DNA from: Doris montereyensis
Lineage: Eukaryota > Mollusca > Gastropoda > Nudibranchia > Dorididae
Length of the DNA stretch: 64,000 bases
Reading direction: 5' to 3'
NCBI GenBank assembly: GCA_037039925.1
Contig: JAXRKP010000662.1
Coordinates: 127,501-191,500, forward strand
Below, piece by piece: positions 1 through 12,462 of the stretch. The translations under genes and the position numbers were made by a program. The notes under the pieces were generated by a model, which was not told where the DNA came from, searched no databases, and worked only from the letters and a program-made list of their open reading frames with translations. How positions within the stretch are numbered: position 1 is the stretch's first letter; every line of letters begins with the position of its first letter.

Positions 1-125
1 ATATCTATCTATCTGTCTATCTATATGTCTATCTATCTGTCTATCTGTCTATCTGTCCGTCTATCTATTTGTCTATCTATCAGTCTATCTATCCGTCTAT
101 CTGTCCGGGCCTATCTATCTGTCTG
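1..125. repeat. (CTAT)n/(CTGT)n microsatellite
   Basis: Tetranucleotide array of CTAT, CTGT and CCGT variants running from the window edge. Reading frames through it only encode Ser/Ile/Leu-rich repeat peptides and are not genes. Confidence 0.95.
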
Positions 126-371
<246 letters not shown>

Positions 372-496
372 CGACCATGGAACAGCGATTTGTCGTGCTT
401 GTCCTCGGTTGGCCTTTTGGGTCAGTTGTGGGTCCTGTGGCTTAATTCACCTTCGGTGATCAGGTGAGCTCCCCAAGAATAATAGATTACCTTGAT

Positions 497-574
497 CTAC
501 CCGATTAATCAGTGCCGAAGCTCACTTAGCTACTCTCTAGTTCTCTAATAGATTATAATGGGTACGAAAGGGGC
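497..574. repeat. Unit of an ~80-bp tandem repeat, left flank of a LINE
   Basis: The stretch from CTACCCGATTAATCAGTGCC to the GGTACGAAAGGGGC at 561-574 recurs almost unchanged at 3819-3898 and partly at 3899-3955. The LINE at 575-3796 therefore split an older short tandem repeat. The last 14 bases act as the left copy of the target site duplication. Confidence 0.75.
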
Positions 575-3500
575 GGGCAGTGTACAGGTAAGCACCTGTA
601 CGGGGATTAGGCGGTCCCGCCCTCCACGATTCTCCTGCTGCCTTGCAGGCAGGTCTTGGTTGACAGAGTTAACCTCGACAGAAAATAACAACCTGCTGCC
701 TTGTTGGCTGGTTTTGAGCCACCAAAGGCTTAGGGGAGTTAACCCTGACAGAAAATAACAAGGCCCGGTGGGCGACTCAAGGTGACAGTCCCACCATCTA
801 CCTAGGGTACAGTGGGCCAACCTTCTGCTTATCCAAAACCAAAGTGATTCAAAGAAATATATACAATGATATACCCGGCTTGAACTTTCGAAGACGACTC
901 TGGAAAAGAACACGGACTGTGATTTTTGGAACGTAGAATGTTAGGGAAATTAATGGAAAAGTTGGAATTCGCTGAAGAAATGGAAAAATTCAAAGTAAAC
1001 ATTTTGGCCATTACAGAAACAAAGAAAAGGACAAGGAATAGAAAATGTAGGACCATATCATACTTTAATCTTCTCAGGAGTACATGTCAAGGATAGGGCT
1101 AGATCAGGAGTAGATTTCCTAATGCATAAAAGGCAAGAAATGGTACTAGAATTTGGAAATTTATAAGTCCACGGCTATTAGAGTTAAATATCAAACCAAA
1201 AGGAAGAGAAATTAAATTATTAATAGCTTATGGACCAAACAAAGACGCAACTAAAGAAGAAAAAGATATCTTCGAAAACAATCTACAAATAGCTGCAGAG
1301 AATCTCAAACCCAAACAGGAAATTAATGGTTTTGGGAGGTTTAAACGCTAGAGTAGGCAACAATGTAGAAACATCAGGAGGAGTAATAGGTAAAGAAGGA
1401 GAGACAACAACTTCTCCAAATGGAGAGAGACTAATAGATTTTTGCGTAAAGAATAACATGAAAATAGCTAACACATTTTTTCCTCATAAAGATATCCACA
1501 AATATACAAGAGTAAATGAAGACAGGTGTGAAAAGTCAATGATAGACTACATAATAGTTAGCAGCTCTCCTTTTTTACAGTACAATGGATGCAAGAGTAA
1601 ACAGAGGAGCTGAAATATTTAGTGATCATCACCTAGTAGTAGCCAAAATGAGATTATTAACTGAAGAACACAAACAGAAAAAGAAAGAAAGGAAAGCTAC
1701 GAAACTCAAAATAGAAAAACTAAATAAACCAATAGTAAAAAAGATATACCAATCCAGGATAAAAAAGATATATCAGTGAAAGGCAGATAGATATGAAGGA
1801 AAGCCAATAGAAGAAAATTAGCAAATATATAAAGAAACACTCATCAGTTGTACTGAAGCGGTCTGTGGTAGGAAACAAATTAAAGTAGATAGAAAAAGAA
1901 GAGCATGGTGGAATGAGAATGTCAAGACTAAGATAAAAAAAGAAGAATGCCTGGAAGAAATAGCAAAACAGGAACAGGTGGAAGAATTTGGATAAAGACT
2001 TCAAGAAAGCTATCAAGGAAATCAAAAGCTGTTCTGTGGAGCAATGAAGAGCATGAGAAATACCAAAGCATGCCCAATAGGACAAATTAAGAATGCCAAA
2101 GGAAAAATAATGAAAGGAGACATGAAATCATGGAAACGTGGAGAATGTATTTTCAACAATTACATAATCCCTCCAGAACATATGAAACAAGGAGTACAGA
2201 TAAATTATTAAAAGTAACAAGTAATCTAGAGAAGACAGCTGAAGATGTAGATATCTCAATGAAAGAACTCCAAACAGCTATAAAAAAGTGAAATTAGGAA
2301 AAGCCCCAAGGGCAGATCAAGTTTATTCAGAAATGATTAAAGACCAAGGGAGAGAGGCAGACAAACTACTACATGCAATATGTCACCAAGCATGGAAATC
2401 CAAACAGGTGCCAGACTGGAATAAGGGAACGGTAGTATCAATACACAAGAAAGGATCAACTATGGAATGCTCACACTATAGAGGGATATCACTACTTAGC
2501 GTACCAAGAAAAGTGTATGGCAGGAATTCTGGAAATGAGACTAAGGAAAAGAGTAAAGGATCAGATTGAAGAACACCAAAGTGGATTTAGACCAGGAAGA
2601 AGTGTACAAGACCACATATTTACAATTAGACAAATAATAGAAACATTCCTTGAGAGAAACATTGACTTGCACCTATGTTTTATTGACTTAAAAAAGACAT
2701 TTGACAATGTGAGAAGGGACGAACTATGGCATTCCTTAAAGAACACAACGTAGCACAAAATTTAATAGAAGCTATTAAAAGTTTTTACAATAAACCAACA
2801 TGTGCAGTGAGAGTAGCTGGAAATACATTTGAAGACTTCCATGCAGATATAGGAGTAAGACAGGGTTGTAGCCTAAGCTTTCTTTTTGTTTATCACATTT
2901 ATGGATTCAGTCGCAAAGGCATCCTCAAAAATGAAGAAAATGAATGTAGGTATGTGGAAGCTCAAACCAGTAAATGTATCAATACTTTCATTTGCTGATA
3001 ATTTAGTTCTGTTTGGAAAATCAGAAAGTGATCTCCAGTCAAATATCAACATAATGAATAATGAATTAAATAAAAGAGGAATGAGAGTAAATGCAAAGAA
3101 AACCAAAAACAATGCTAGGGAAGCTAAAACACAAAATCTTAAATTAGGCAGGGAGAATTTAGAACAAGTTCAAAGCTACATTTACTTAGGAGTAATGCTT
3201 TACTCAAAGGGAAACTAGGAGACGTCATCAGCCAGAGAATCCAAAAGGCAAGTGCAATATATAACCATCTAGGAAAGGCATTTGTAGGTAAACCAGAATT
3301 GTCAACAAAAACCAAAATGGCAATATACACACAGTTTATTGTCCTACTCTCCTCTATGGCAGTGAAACCTGGACCTTAGACAGTAGGAAATACAGTAGAA
3401 TACAAGCAGACGAAATGAAATACCTTATCTAAGAAGAGTAGAAGGGAAAACTAAAAGAAAAAAAATCAGAAACACAACAATAAGAGATCAAACCACAGCA

Positions 3501-3796
3501 GATAGCATAAACACTAAGATAGAAATTAATTAACTGAGATGGTTTGGGCATTTTAACAGAGTGAATGACAATAAAATAACTAAATCAGTATACAGTGCTA
3601 AAACTCAAGGTAAAAGACCAAAAGGCAAACCTCGGAGAAAGTGGGAAGAAGATATAAAAGAGGCATTAACCCAAGAAATTTAAATTCCACGGAAGGAAAC
3701 AGAAAATGTCAGGACAGCCTGGAGAAAAATTATTTCGGGCATCTAAAACCCATACACCGGAAGGTAGAATGGGGGCTGATAAAGAAAGAAAGAAAT
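575..3796 (+). mobile_element. RTE-like non-LTR retrotransposon (LINE), near full length, decayed
   Basis: A frame-broken LINE of about 3.2 kb. Order on the + strand: a 5' region with the repeated phrase CCTGACAGAAAATAACAA; an apurinic-type endonuclease from about 917 (TWNVR-like start, LAITETK near 1010, GLNARVGNN near 1340, SDHHLVVAKMR near 1620); reverse transcriptase with GKAP.ADQ (about 2300), YRGISLLS (about 2480), EHQSGFRPGRSVQDH (about 2570), FIDLKKTFDNVRRDELW (about 2680), GVRQGCS (about 2855) and SFADN (about 2990); then YGSETWTLDS-type and RPKGKPRRKW-type C-terminal motifs. It ends in short GAAA repeats. Many stops and frameshifts, and FADD is read as FADN, so it is dead. Flanks 561-574 and 3797-3810 match at 13 of 14 bases. 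The RTE assignment rests on motif style and the short-repeat tail; a related clade is possible. Confidence 0.88.
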
Positions 3797-3952
3797 GGTA
3801 CGAAGGGGGCTAAAATCTACCCGATCAACCAGTGCCAAAGCTCACTTAGCTCCCTCTCTAGTTCTCTACTAGATTATATTGGGTACGAAATGGGTTAAAA
3901 TCTACCCGATCAATCAGTGCCGAATGAAGCCCGCTTAGCTCCTCTCTAGTTT
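3797..3952. repeat. Right target duplication and two further ~80-bp repeat units
   Basis: GGTACGAAGGGGGC at 3797-3810 is the right target copy of the LINE. It is followed by two more units of the repeat seen at 497-574, the second shortened. No gene. Confidence 0.7.
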
Positions 3953-4390
3953 CCCTCTTCCTTTACGTCTCTTCCAACACTCTTCTTCCCTTTACGTCTC
4001 TTCCAACACTGTTCTTCCCTTTACGTCTCTTCCAACACTCTTCTTCCCTTTACGTCTCTTCCAACACTGTTCTTCCCTTTACGTCTCTTCCAACACTCTT
4101 CTTCCCTTTACGTCTCTTCCAACACTGTTCTTCCCTTTACGTCTCTTCCAACACTCTTCTTCCCTTTACGTCTCTTCCAACACTGTTCTTCCCTTTACGT
4201 CTCTTACCAACACTGTTCTTCCCTTTACGTCTCCTACCAACACTGCTCTTCCCTTTACGTCTCTTCCAACACTGTTCTTCCCTTTACGTCTCTTCCAACA
4301 CTGTTCTTCCCTTTACGTCTCTTCCAACACTGTTCTTCCCTTTACGTCTCTTCCAACACTGTTCTTTCGTCTCTTCCAACACTGTTCTTC
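3953..4390. repeat. 29-bp minisatellite, about 15 copies
   Basis: Unit contains CCCTTTACGTCTCTTCCAAC. In the left half the base after ACACT/ACACTG alternates (CTCTT, CTGTT) from unit to unit, giving a 58-bp higher-order period. The array decays into a pyrimidine run at 4388. Confidence 0.92.
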
Positions 4391-4599
4391 TTTTTTTTTC
4401 TCTCAAACTTTTCCAATAACACCCCCACGCCTCAGCCCTCATCCACTACAAGTTCTAAAATGGACGGATGATTCATTGCATGGATTTTCTTTTTCTATGT
4501 TTCGCCAAACAGCGAGGCAGTGGAGCGTTTCGAAAGTGAAGGACAATTACAATAAATAGTATTTAAGCCCCATAGGAACAAAAGACGAGACAAATTTCC
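4391..4599. other. No gene seen
   Basis: AT-rich single-copy-looking sequence between a minisatellite and a SINE. No coding potential or RNA gene recognised. Confidence 0.5.
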
Positions 4600-4868
4600 T
4601 TCTCAACTCCCTGGGGAGCATACAGTACACACGCCTGCTAGGCGCTTAGTACTAACACTCTGACAAGATCTTTCTCTACCTATATATAGCTGGGTACACA
4701 TTCATGCCTGAATCACGTGAAGAAAATAGAGTGTAGTACATTTCCTAAGAGTGCAACGTTGTGAATGTTTTTATAAAAAAAACCAAATGTGTCAGCCGTG
4801 AGGTTTGAACCAGTGTCGTCGTATACAATCTCACAATGCAACGACGGTTCAGTTACAACGCCTCGCCA
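4600..4868 (-). mobile_element. tRNA-derived SINE, family C
   Basis: Reverse complement begins with a tRNA-like head: a box A resembling TAGCTGAACxGTAG and a box B resembling GGTTCAAACC. The body includes TAGGTAGAGAAAGATCTTGT and a GGGAGTTGAGAAGG-like segment. The same family recurs at 29388-29733, 51608-51952 and 57086-57425, with headless copies at 46118-46352 and 52195-52452. Confidence 0.75.
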
Positions 4869-4999
4869 TTATGATACCCACGTTATCTTTCTGGTTCTTT
4901 TCTTGGCTGCACGGTTTTCTCTCTTACGTTTAATAAAACTCATTTTTGCCTCTTCCGTGTCCTCATCTAGCTCTTTTCCTTGTAAAAAAGTAAAAATTC

Positions 5000-5110
5000 A
5001 TTCAAGGCCGTTACGGCCCTTAGAGCCGGATCTTATCCCAGTTTTAATAGCATAAAGCGGAACAGATGAAAATAATCACCTCCTGGCCAGGACGCTAGTC
5101 TGACGCATTT
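5000..5110 (-). mobile_element. tRNA-derived SINE family A, 3' fragment
   Basis: Carries the family A tail: GGCCGTTACGGCCC, then ATAATCACCTCCTGGCCAGG on the + strand. The tRNA-like head is absent here. Fuller copies are at 43655-43895 and 63090-63386. Confidence 0.7.
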
Positions 5111-5154
5111 TTCCTTGTGTGTGTTTTATTGATACCATAAATATAAAAGCCATC

Positions 5155-6365
5155 TAACGTGTTTCATACTTTAGTGGCGTATAGACTAACGTGTTTCATA
5201 CTTTAGTGGCGTATACGCTAACTTGTTTCATACTTCAGTGGCGTATTGACTAACTTGTTTCATACTTCAGTGGCGTATACACTAACTTGTTTCATACTTC
5301 AGTGGCGTATACACTAACTTGTTTCATACTTCAGTGGCGTATACACTAACTTGTTTCATACTTTAGTGGCGTATACACTAACTTGTTTCATACTTCAGTG
5401 GCGTATACACTAACTTGTTTCATACTTCAGTGGCGTATACACTAACTTGTTTCATACTTCAGTGGCGTATACACTAACTTGTTTCATACTTCAATGGCGT
5501 ATACACTAACTTGTTTCATACTTCAATGGCGTATACACTAACTTGTTTCATACTTCAATGGCGTATACACTAACTTGTTTCATACTTCAATGGCGTATAC
5601 ACTAACTTGTTTCATACTTCAATGGTATACACTAACTTGTTTCATACTTCAATGGCGTATACACTAACTTGTTTCATACTTCAATGGCGTATACACTAAC
5701 TTGTTTCATACTTTAGTGGCGTATAGACTAACTTGTTTTACTTTAGTGGCGTATAGACTAACTTGTTTCATACTTCAGTGGCGTATACACTAACTTGTTT
5801 CATACTTTAGTGGCGTATACACTAACTTGTTTCATACTTTGTTTCACTAATTTGTTTCATACTTCAGTGGCGTATACACTAATTTGTTTCATACTTCAGT
5901 GGCGTATACACTAATTTGTTTCATACTTCAGTGGCGTATACACTAATTTGTTTCATACTTTAGGGGCGTATAGACTAACTTGTTTCATACTTCAGTGGCG
6001 TACACACTAACTTGTTTCATACTTCAGTGGCGTATATTTTGTTTCACACTTTAGTGGCGTATACACTAACTTGTTTCATACTTTAGTGGCGTATACACTA
6101 ACTTGTTTCATACTTTAGTGGCGTATACACTAACTTGTTTCATACTTTAGTTACACTAACTTGTTTCATACTTCAGTGGCGTACACACTAACTTGTTTCA
6201 TACTTCAGTGGCGTATACGCTAACTTGTTTCATACTTTAGTGGCGTATACACTAACTTGTTTCATACTTTAGTGGCGTATACACTAACTTGTTTCATACT
6301 TCAGTGGCGTATACACTAACTTGTTTCATACTTCAGTGGCGTATAGACTAACTTGTTTCATCATG
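5155..6365. repeat. 32-bp minisatellite, about 37 copies
   Basis: Unit ACTAACTTGTTTCATACTTC followed by AGTGGCGTATAC. Variants differ by C/T (TTCAGT or TTTAGT), G/A (AGTGG or AATGG) and small deletions. Neighbouring units share variants, as expected from local unit duplication. No gene. Confidence 0.95.
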
Positions 6366-6435
6366 TACTCATCTTCCGCCATAAACTTTATGTCAGATTA
6401 TCTTGTTGGCATTGGTTCGTTCGTGTTTTATTTTT

Positions 6436-6765
6436 GGGGTGACTCGGTACTCCAGAGGCAATGTGTCGGCCTCTCAACCAAAAGGTAATGGGTTCGAGCC
6501 CCGCCAAAAGTTGAAAACAAATTTCTCGAGTTTTTCTTCTAACAAAATCTATCCCCTGGTCCAGGAAGGTGGATCGACACCTAGTCACATCGGAGACCGA
6601 CGATAAAAGAGGCCCAGTGTGCAGATCACAACTTACGGTGCACGTTAAATGTCCATTGGCTGTCTACAGGGAAGTCCGAGGACATTTTTTTTAATCATTC
6701 GAAAAACCCCGAGATCACCTTATTTGTGGATGTGGATAAATCAAATCAAATCAAGTAGTTTTTTG
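6436..6765 (+). mobile_element. tRNA-derived SINE, family D
   Basis: Head with box B GGGTTCGAGCCCCG at about 6490. Body has CCCCTGGTCCAGGAAGGTGG and the GATCGACACCTAGTC phrase. It ends with a short tandem tail of AAATC units (about 6745-6765). Other copies lie at 7003, 25885, 31282, 58195, 61085 and 61335. Confidence 0.85.
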
Positions 6766-7002
6766 GAGTTGGGGTTTCTTCTGGGTTGTTGTTTGTTTTT
6801 TTTTTTTTTGGGGGGTGATGTTTATTTGACACTTTAGGGGTTTGGTTGTTGTGTTTTAAACATTTGAACTTAGCTGTGATTGATAATATCTCAGGGTCGC
6901 TATTGCAATATGCTCCCAGGAGTGTTTTGACTGTTCTAATCGATTTCTGCCATTTTCTATGAATGAGAATGAAGCCCTATCTGATTTCGAATTTTTCCGT
7001 TT
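6766..7002. other. FMO intron, T-rich, no feature
   Basis: T- and G-rich runs (TTTTTTTTTT, GGGGGG) and plain AT-rich sequence. Nothing recognised. Confidence 0.4.
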
Positions 7003-7338
7003 GAATAGGTGTCTTGACTCTTAATCAAAAGTTCATGGGTTCGTGTCCTGACAGGTTGAAAGATGTTTGCGACTTTATCGAATACCCGCCCCCGCCCCGT
7101 CCACTCCTCCTGGTCCAGGGGGGGGTGGATTAACATATATGGTATAGTCCCATCGGCGGCGGATGATTAAAAAAAATACCGTGTGCAAATCACAATTCTC
7201 TGTGTGCGTTAAGAATTCCTTGGCTGATTTTACTACAGCGTGAAAGCATGTTTCGACATGTCGAGGCCCGAACCTCCGACCTTTTGGTTTAAGAAGTGGA
7301 CACCTTACCACCTTACCTCTGTATCACTGCGTCTCCTA
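7003..7338. mobile_element. Two SINE family D pieces head to tail-inverted
   Basis: 7003-7240 is a + strand family D copy (GGGTTCGTGTCC box B, CTGGTCCAGG, CCCATCGGCGGCGG). 7245-7338 reads as the tRNA head of another copy on the - strand (GAACCTCCGACCTTTTGGTT). The junction is a nested or rearranged insertion close to the FMO exon acceptor. Confidence 0.7.
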
Positions 7339-7427
7339 CAGGCAGGGAGGAGGGTGGTGAATATCATCAGGCTGTTTTAACGCACTGATGGGGTTGAAGT
7401 TTCCTCTTCTCTCTTTCCTTGCCACAG

Positions 7428-7560
7428 GAAGAAGACGCCGGCAGATGGTACAACTCTGCGCGTCACACTATGCAGAAAGACCCCTGGTGTACGCCAATGA
7501 GGTGGCAACCTTCATTGGAGCAAAACCTGACATGATGTCATACCCATCCCTGGCTTGGAG
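7428..7560 (+). CDS. Flavin-containing monooxygenase-like gene, penultimate coding exon
   Basis: Internal exon of an FMO-like enzyme, a microsomal NADPH- and FAD-dependent oxygenase of nitrogen- and sulfur-containing compounds. A pyrimidine-rich acceptor (CTTTCCTTGCCACAG) ends at 7427, and the donor GTAATG starts at 7561. The exon starts with two bases of a split codon, encodes 43 residues and leaves AG of the next Arg. The peptide has RRRRQMV, then YANEVATFIGAKPDMM and SLAW, aligning with the FMO family pattern Y-x-D-E-x-A-x-x-I-x-x-K-P-N/D-L near the C-terminus. FAD- and NADPH-binding motifs would lie in earlier exons, which are not found between 1 and 7427, so they should lie left of the window. 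Family call by motif reading only. Confidence 0.8.
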
Positions 7561-7589
7561 GTAATGATGGACATATAGACACAACAGAC

Positions 7590-7770
7590 AGACAGACAGA
7601 CAGACAGACACAGACAGACAGGCAAATAGACGTAATAGATAGATAGATGGATGGATGGATGAATGGATATGGATGGATTGATCGGTCAATGGATAGGTAG
7701 GTAAGTAGATAGATAGATAGATGGTTGGATGAAGGGATAGATAAATAGATAGATAACTAGATAGATAGAT

Positions 7771-7823
<53 letters not shown>

Positions 7824-7900
7824 GATATAGATAGTAGATAGAGAGATGGAGGGATGGAGGGATGGATGGATGGATGGATAGATAGATGGATAGATGTATG
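7590..7900. repeat. (GATA)n/(GACA)n/(GATG)n microsatellite
   Basis: Tetranucleotide array starting 30 bases past the FMO donor. Frames on the - strand give Ile/Tyr/Leu/Ser repeat peptides, not a gene. Confidence 0.95.
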
Positions 7901-7924
7901 GAGGAAGGAGGGATGATATTATAA

Positions 7925-8660
7925 TTCATAAAAGTATAGATAATGGTATACCAATTTCAATTACAAGGACAAGTATATAAATCATCAAAATTTACATTCA
8001 AATTAATGGTGAAACATAATACACAAATTTTGTCAAATGAGATATGCCTTTTTGAAAAGATGGTGTTTCAATTGACATTTAAATGTATTGAGACTCTTTG
8101 CTTCTCTAATTGCCCTGGGTAAATCATTCCATACAACAGGGCCAACACAAAAAAATAAACGTTCGCAATACCTTTTGTAAGAGGGAGAAGTTCTTTCATA
8201 TTTTTAATTTGTCACTCGACGATCGCAAGGTGCGAGAAGAGCGGGGGAGATTTAAAAATTGTGACAAATAGAGTGGTATAGTTCTAATAGAAGATTTAAA
8301 ACAGAAAAGAGCAATTTTATAAGTGATACGGCTTCTTGAGTTATATTATCTCTTTTACTCTTTTTGACAACGACTCTTGCTGCATTGTTCTGAATTACCT
8401 GGAGTCGTGATAACAGTCCTTTTGGGAGATTGGCAAAGAGAGAATTACAATAATCAATCTTTGACAGGACCAAAGACGTCATTAATGTTTTAGTCACATC
8501 AAATGTCAAAAATTGCCGAACGCCGCTTATTTTTCTGATGTGAAAATTCAAGGATTTACAATGAGATGTTATTTGAGATGTCATAGAAAAATCATGATCG
8601 AAAATGATACCCAAATTTTTAGCCCTGTGTGAACATTCAACTTTATGATCATAGATAAAT
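7925..8660 (-). mobile_element. CR1/jockey-like LINE, 3' end of reverse transcriptase ORF
   Basis: The - strand encodes a typical non-LTR RT C-terminus: [13 protein letters not shown], then HIRKISGVRQFLTF, TLMTSLVLSKIDYCNSL and LSRLQVIQNNAARVVV (8650 down to 8370). After a frameshift comes a VGPVVWNDLPRAIREA-like segment (about 8140) and an LKHHLFKKAY-like end (about 8050). Sequence 5' of this is replaced by GATA repeat. A different LINE family from the RTE-like copies; 5'-truncated and frame-broken. Confidence 0.85.
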
Positions 8661-9475
<815 letters not shown>

Positions 9476-9774
9476 ACCTATTTCCTCTTTTCTACGACGA
9501 ATTTTCTACGTTGGTACCAATTTGTCTCCGTGTCGAACAAAATATTTCGTTTTTCTTCTTTTTTTTTTTTAAATTTTTATTTTGTTTGGTTGTTGTTTGT
9601 CTTTTTTCTTCTTTTTAAGGGGGGGGGATGTTGTTGGGTTGACTTGTTTTGTTTTGTTTTTGTTGTTGTTAGTTTTGTGTAACACCAAATTGTCTTCCCT
9701 CCTGCTACAATTTTTTTTTTTTTTACAATAAATTTGACACATTTTCTAGCAAAATTTTGTCTTCATTTCCGTCT
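9476..9774. other. FMO intron, T-rich
   Basis: Homopolymeric T and G runs and TTGTTTT-like sequence. The phrases CAATTTGTCTTC and ACACCAA recur here and at 10440-10640, so both flanks of the next minisatellite share a loose repeat. Confidence 0.4.
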
Positions 9775-10440
9775 TCTTATATACTAACTCGACCTCTCTC
9801 TACAATTTTTTCTATCGACCACTGTCTTCTTATATACGAATAACTCGACCTCTCTCTTTGACCACATGTCTTCTTATATACGAATAACTTCTTCTATACG
9901 AATAACTTCTCTCTACTCTATCGACCACCTGTCTTCTTTATACGAATAACTCGACCTCTCTCTACTCTATCGACCACATGTCTTCTTATATACGAATAAC
10001 TCGACCTCTCTCTACTCTATCGACCACGCGTCTTCTTATATACGAATAACTCGACTTCTCTCTACTCTATCGATCACGTGTCTTCTTATATACGAATAGC
10101 ACGACCTCTCTCTACTCTATCGACCACGTGTCTTCTTATATACGAATAACTCGACCTCTTACTCTATCGACCACCTGTCTTCTTATATACGAATAACTCG
10201 ACCTCTCTCTACTCTATCGACCACCTGTCTTCTTATACACGAATAACTCGACCTCTCTCTACTCTATCGACCACCTGTCTTCTTATATACGAATAACTCG
10301 ACCTCTCTCTCTACTCTATCGACCACATGTCTTCTTATATACGAATAACTCGACCTCTCTCTACTCTATCGACCACATGTCTTCTTATATACGAATAACT
10401 CGACCTCTCTCTACTCTATCAACCACCTGTCTTCTTTATA
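9775..10440. repeat. ~50-bp minisatellite, about 13 copies
   Basis: Unit contains CTTATATACGAATAACTCGA and CTCTACTCTATCGACCAC. The first units are shortened; the later ones are regular with point variants (CACGTG, CACATG, CACCTG). It lies in the last FMO intron. Confidence 0.92.
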
Positions 10441-10700
10441 ACACCAGTTTGTCTTCTTTTCTGCCTCTAATTTGCGTTACCTTCTTTCAAACACCAATTT
10501 GTCTTCTATAGTAACATCAACAAATCTCCCTTTCCATTTCCAATTTGTCTCCTTTCCTGACACCAATGAATCTTCTATTCTATAGTTTTAATTTATTATT
10601 TTGTTTGGTTGTTGTCCATTTGTCTTCTTTTAACGCCAAGTTGTCTTCTTCTTTTCTTTTTTTTTATCGCAAATGCGTCTTCTGTTTTGACAATCCTCAG

Positions 10701-10881
10701 ATATTTCTTCAGTACATGCGGTTCTTCCCAGTGGAGATTGAACGGGCCGCACAGCTGGGAAAAAGCAGCGGCCCAGGTCAAGAAGGTACCTGTGACAGAT
10801 GCCATGAATTGCATTGGCTTCCTTATGGTATTCCTTGTTCTGGTTTTGACGTCTATGTTCCTCAAAATGGTTCTGTTTTAA
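10701..10881 (+). CDS. Flavin-containing monooxygenase-like gene, last coding exon
   Basis: Terminal coding exon. The acceptor TCCTCAG ends at 10700. The first base completes the Arg codon split from the exon ending at 7560 (AG + A), so phases agree. It then reads YFFSTCGSSQWRLNGPHSWE, matching the FMO C-terminal pattern F-F-G-P-C-x-P-Y-Q-x-R-L-x-G-P-x-x-W, with the usual GPC replaced by STC. After a polar KKVPVTD linker comes a hydrophobic stretch (CIGFLMVFLVLVLTSMF), the expected C-terminal ER membrane anchor, and a TAA at 10879-10881. A longer open frame from 10545 in another phase is a shadow. The gene converges on NALCN, about 20 kb away. Confidence 0.82.
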
Positions 10882-10928
10882 ACAACTATCTGGAAGAAGA
10901 AATGTCTCCTCATTTCGGGATTGATTGC

Positions 10929-10934
10929 AATAAA
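10929..10934 (+). promoter_or_regulatory. Polyadenylation signal AATAAA
   Basis: AATAAA lies 48 bases after the FMO-like stop codon, a normal spacing for a short 3' UTR. Other downstream signals cannot be excluded. Confidence 0.55.
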
Positions 10935-11995
10935 ATGTCGGCTTACCCATATTCTCGATTTATTGGAATTTTCGGTCCCATCAAAGCAATATTTGGTACT
11001 GCATTAGCGTAGCGTGGTTTAATCCCTACCTCTGATGTTGAACACAGATTCTTGTTACAAACTGGGCTTCGTGGTTCGGACAATACTCTTTATTATATAT
11101 ATTTAAAAATTACAGTATGTCACACAATAAGCACACTGACCATACACAACTATATATTTTTGAAATGGAATGGGTCGGGGGGGGGGGGGGACGGGATCGT
11201 CGGGTACCGGAAGCGTAGTCGTCGTGACCGCGCTGGCTTTCGCGCATCTGCTCTCTCTTCTGTCCAACCTTCTATTTCTGTCTCTCCCTCCCCCCCCTCT
11301 ATCTATTATATCCCACTCTTTTTTGTTTGTTTGTCTGTCTGCCTGAAACGCCTAACAGGCAGCTGGTGCTGTATGCTCCCCATTTACAGTTTGTATGTAC
11401 ATGCATTCAGTTATCGGTACAGTGGTGCTTCATGTTTAACGGCAATGGAAATAACAAGACTTTTTCAAATCCTCTTTTTATCCCTTAATATTTCTCTATT
11501 GGAAAAGTGCGGTTTTAACCAATCATATAATTTTCAACTAACACAAACACATCAGTACTAGAATCTAGTACTACACAACACGCATTCACGATCAAGCCAA
11601 TGAAAGACATCTCTGAATAATAATATTGCTCTGTAGTACGGTCAAGTCGGAGCACACACGAGAACAGGTTGCACGATTATAATTATATAAATTATACCTG
11701 TACAACCCAAATACCATAAACTCACTTTCAGTTTCATGAGATCGTCGATGTGATCTGCCCGATTCATACATTACACTACTATTGTAGCAAACGGTATTAG
11801 GCCTACTATTAGTTTATTACTATTACTGTTGTGTTGACCTTAACTTGACCCGTTCTAGCAATAATATTATTATTGTGCAGTACATGTACTACAATTCTAC
11901 GCATTTGATATTGTGATACAATGTACAATCGACATAGAGATCAAGATATCTCTGTCACTCTCACTCACAAGAAAATGTGAATACGCAATGTTACA
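10935..11995. other. Intergenic, no gene recognised
   Basis: Mostly AT-rich. A 14-base G run lies at about 11177. A fragment near 11350 (CCTAACAGGCAGCTG) resembles part of SINE family C. A 169-codon frame at 11052-11561 has no recognisable domain and crosses low-complexity sequence, so it is not called. Confidence 0.5.
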
Positions 11996-11999
11996 AGAG

Positions 12000-12136
12000 G
12001 GAGGGAGCTTGAGATAGAGAGAACGAAAGGGAGAGAGAGAGAAAGTAAGATGAGAGAGAGGGAGAACGGAAGGGTGGAATATACAAGAAGAGAATGAGAG
12101 AGAGAGAGAGAGAGAAGGGTGAAATAGACAAGAGGG

Positions 12137-12207
<71 letters not shown>

Positions 12208-12379
12208 GGAAGGATGAAATAGCAAGAAGAGGATGAGAGAGAGGAAGAGAAAGAGAGAGAGAGAGAGAGAACGGAAGGATGAAATAGACAAAAGAGGATG
12301 AGAGAGAGGGAGAACGGAAGGGTGAAATAGACAAGAGGAGGGTGAGAGAGAGGGAGAAAACGGGAAGGGTGAAATAGAA

Positions 12380-12462
<83 letters not shown>

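Noticed and set aside
4789..5055. 88-codon + strand frame with hydrophobic stretch
   Set aside because: It crosses a family C SINE end and a family A SINE fragment, with no independent coding signal.
5155..6365. CRISPR-like array
   Set aside because: Units are contiguous with no variable spacers, in a eukaryotic sequence. It is a minisatellite. The same applies to the other arrays.
10545..11012. 155-codon + strand frame overlapping the FMO exon
   Set aside because: It is in a different frame from the FMO match; the conserved peptide and phase with the upstream exon lie in the frame ending at 10881.
11052..11561. 169-codon + strand frame
   Set aside because: It spans G and C homopolymers and a SINE-like fragment and has no recognisable domain.
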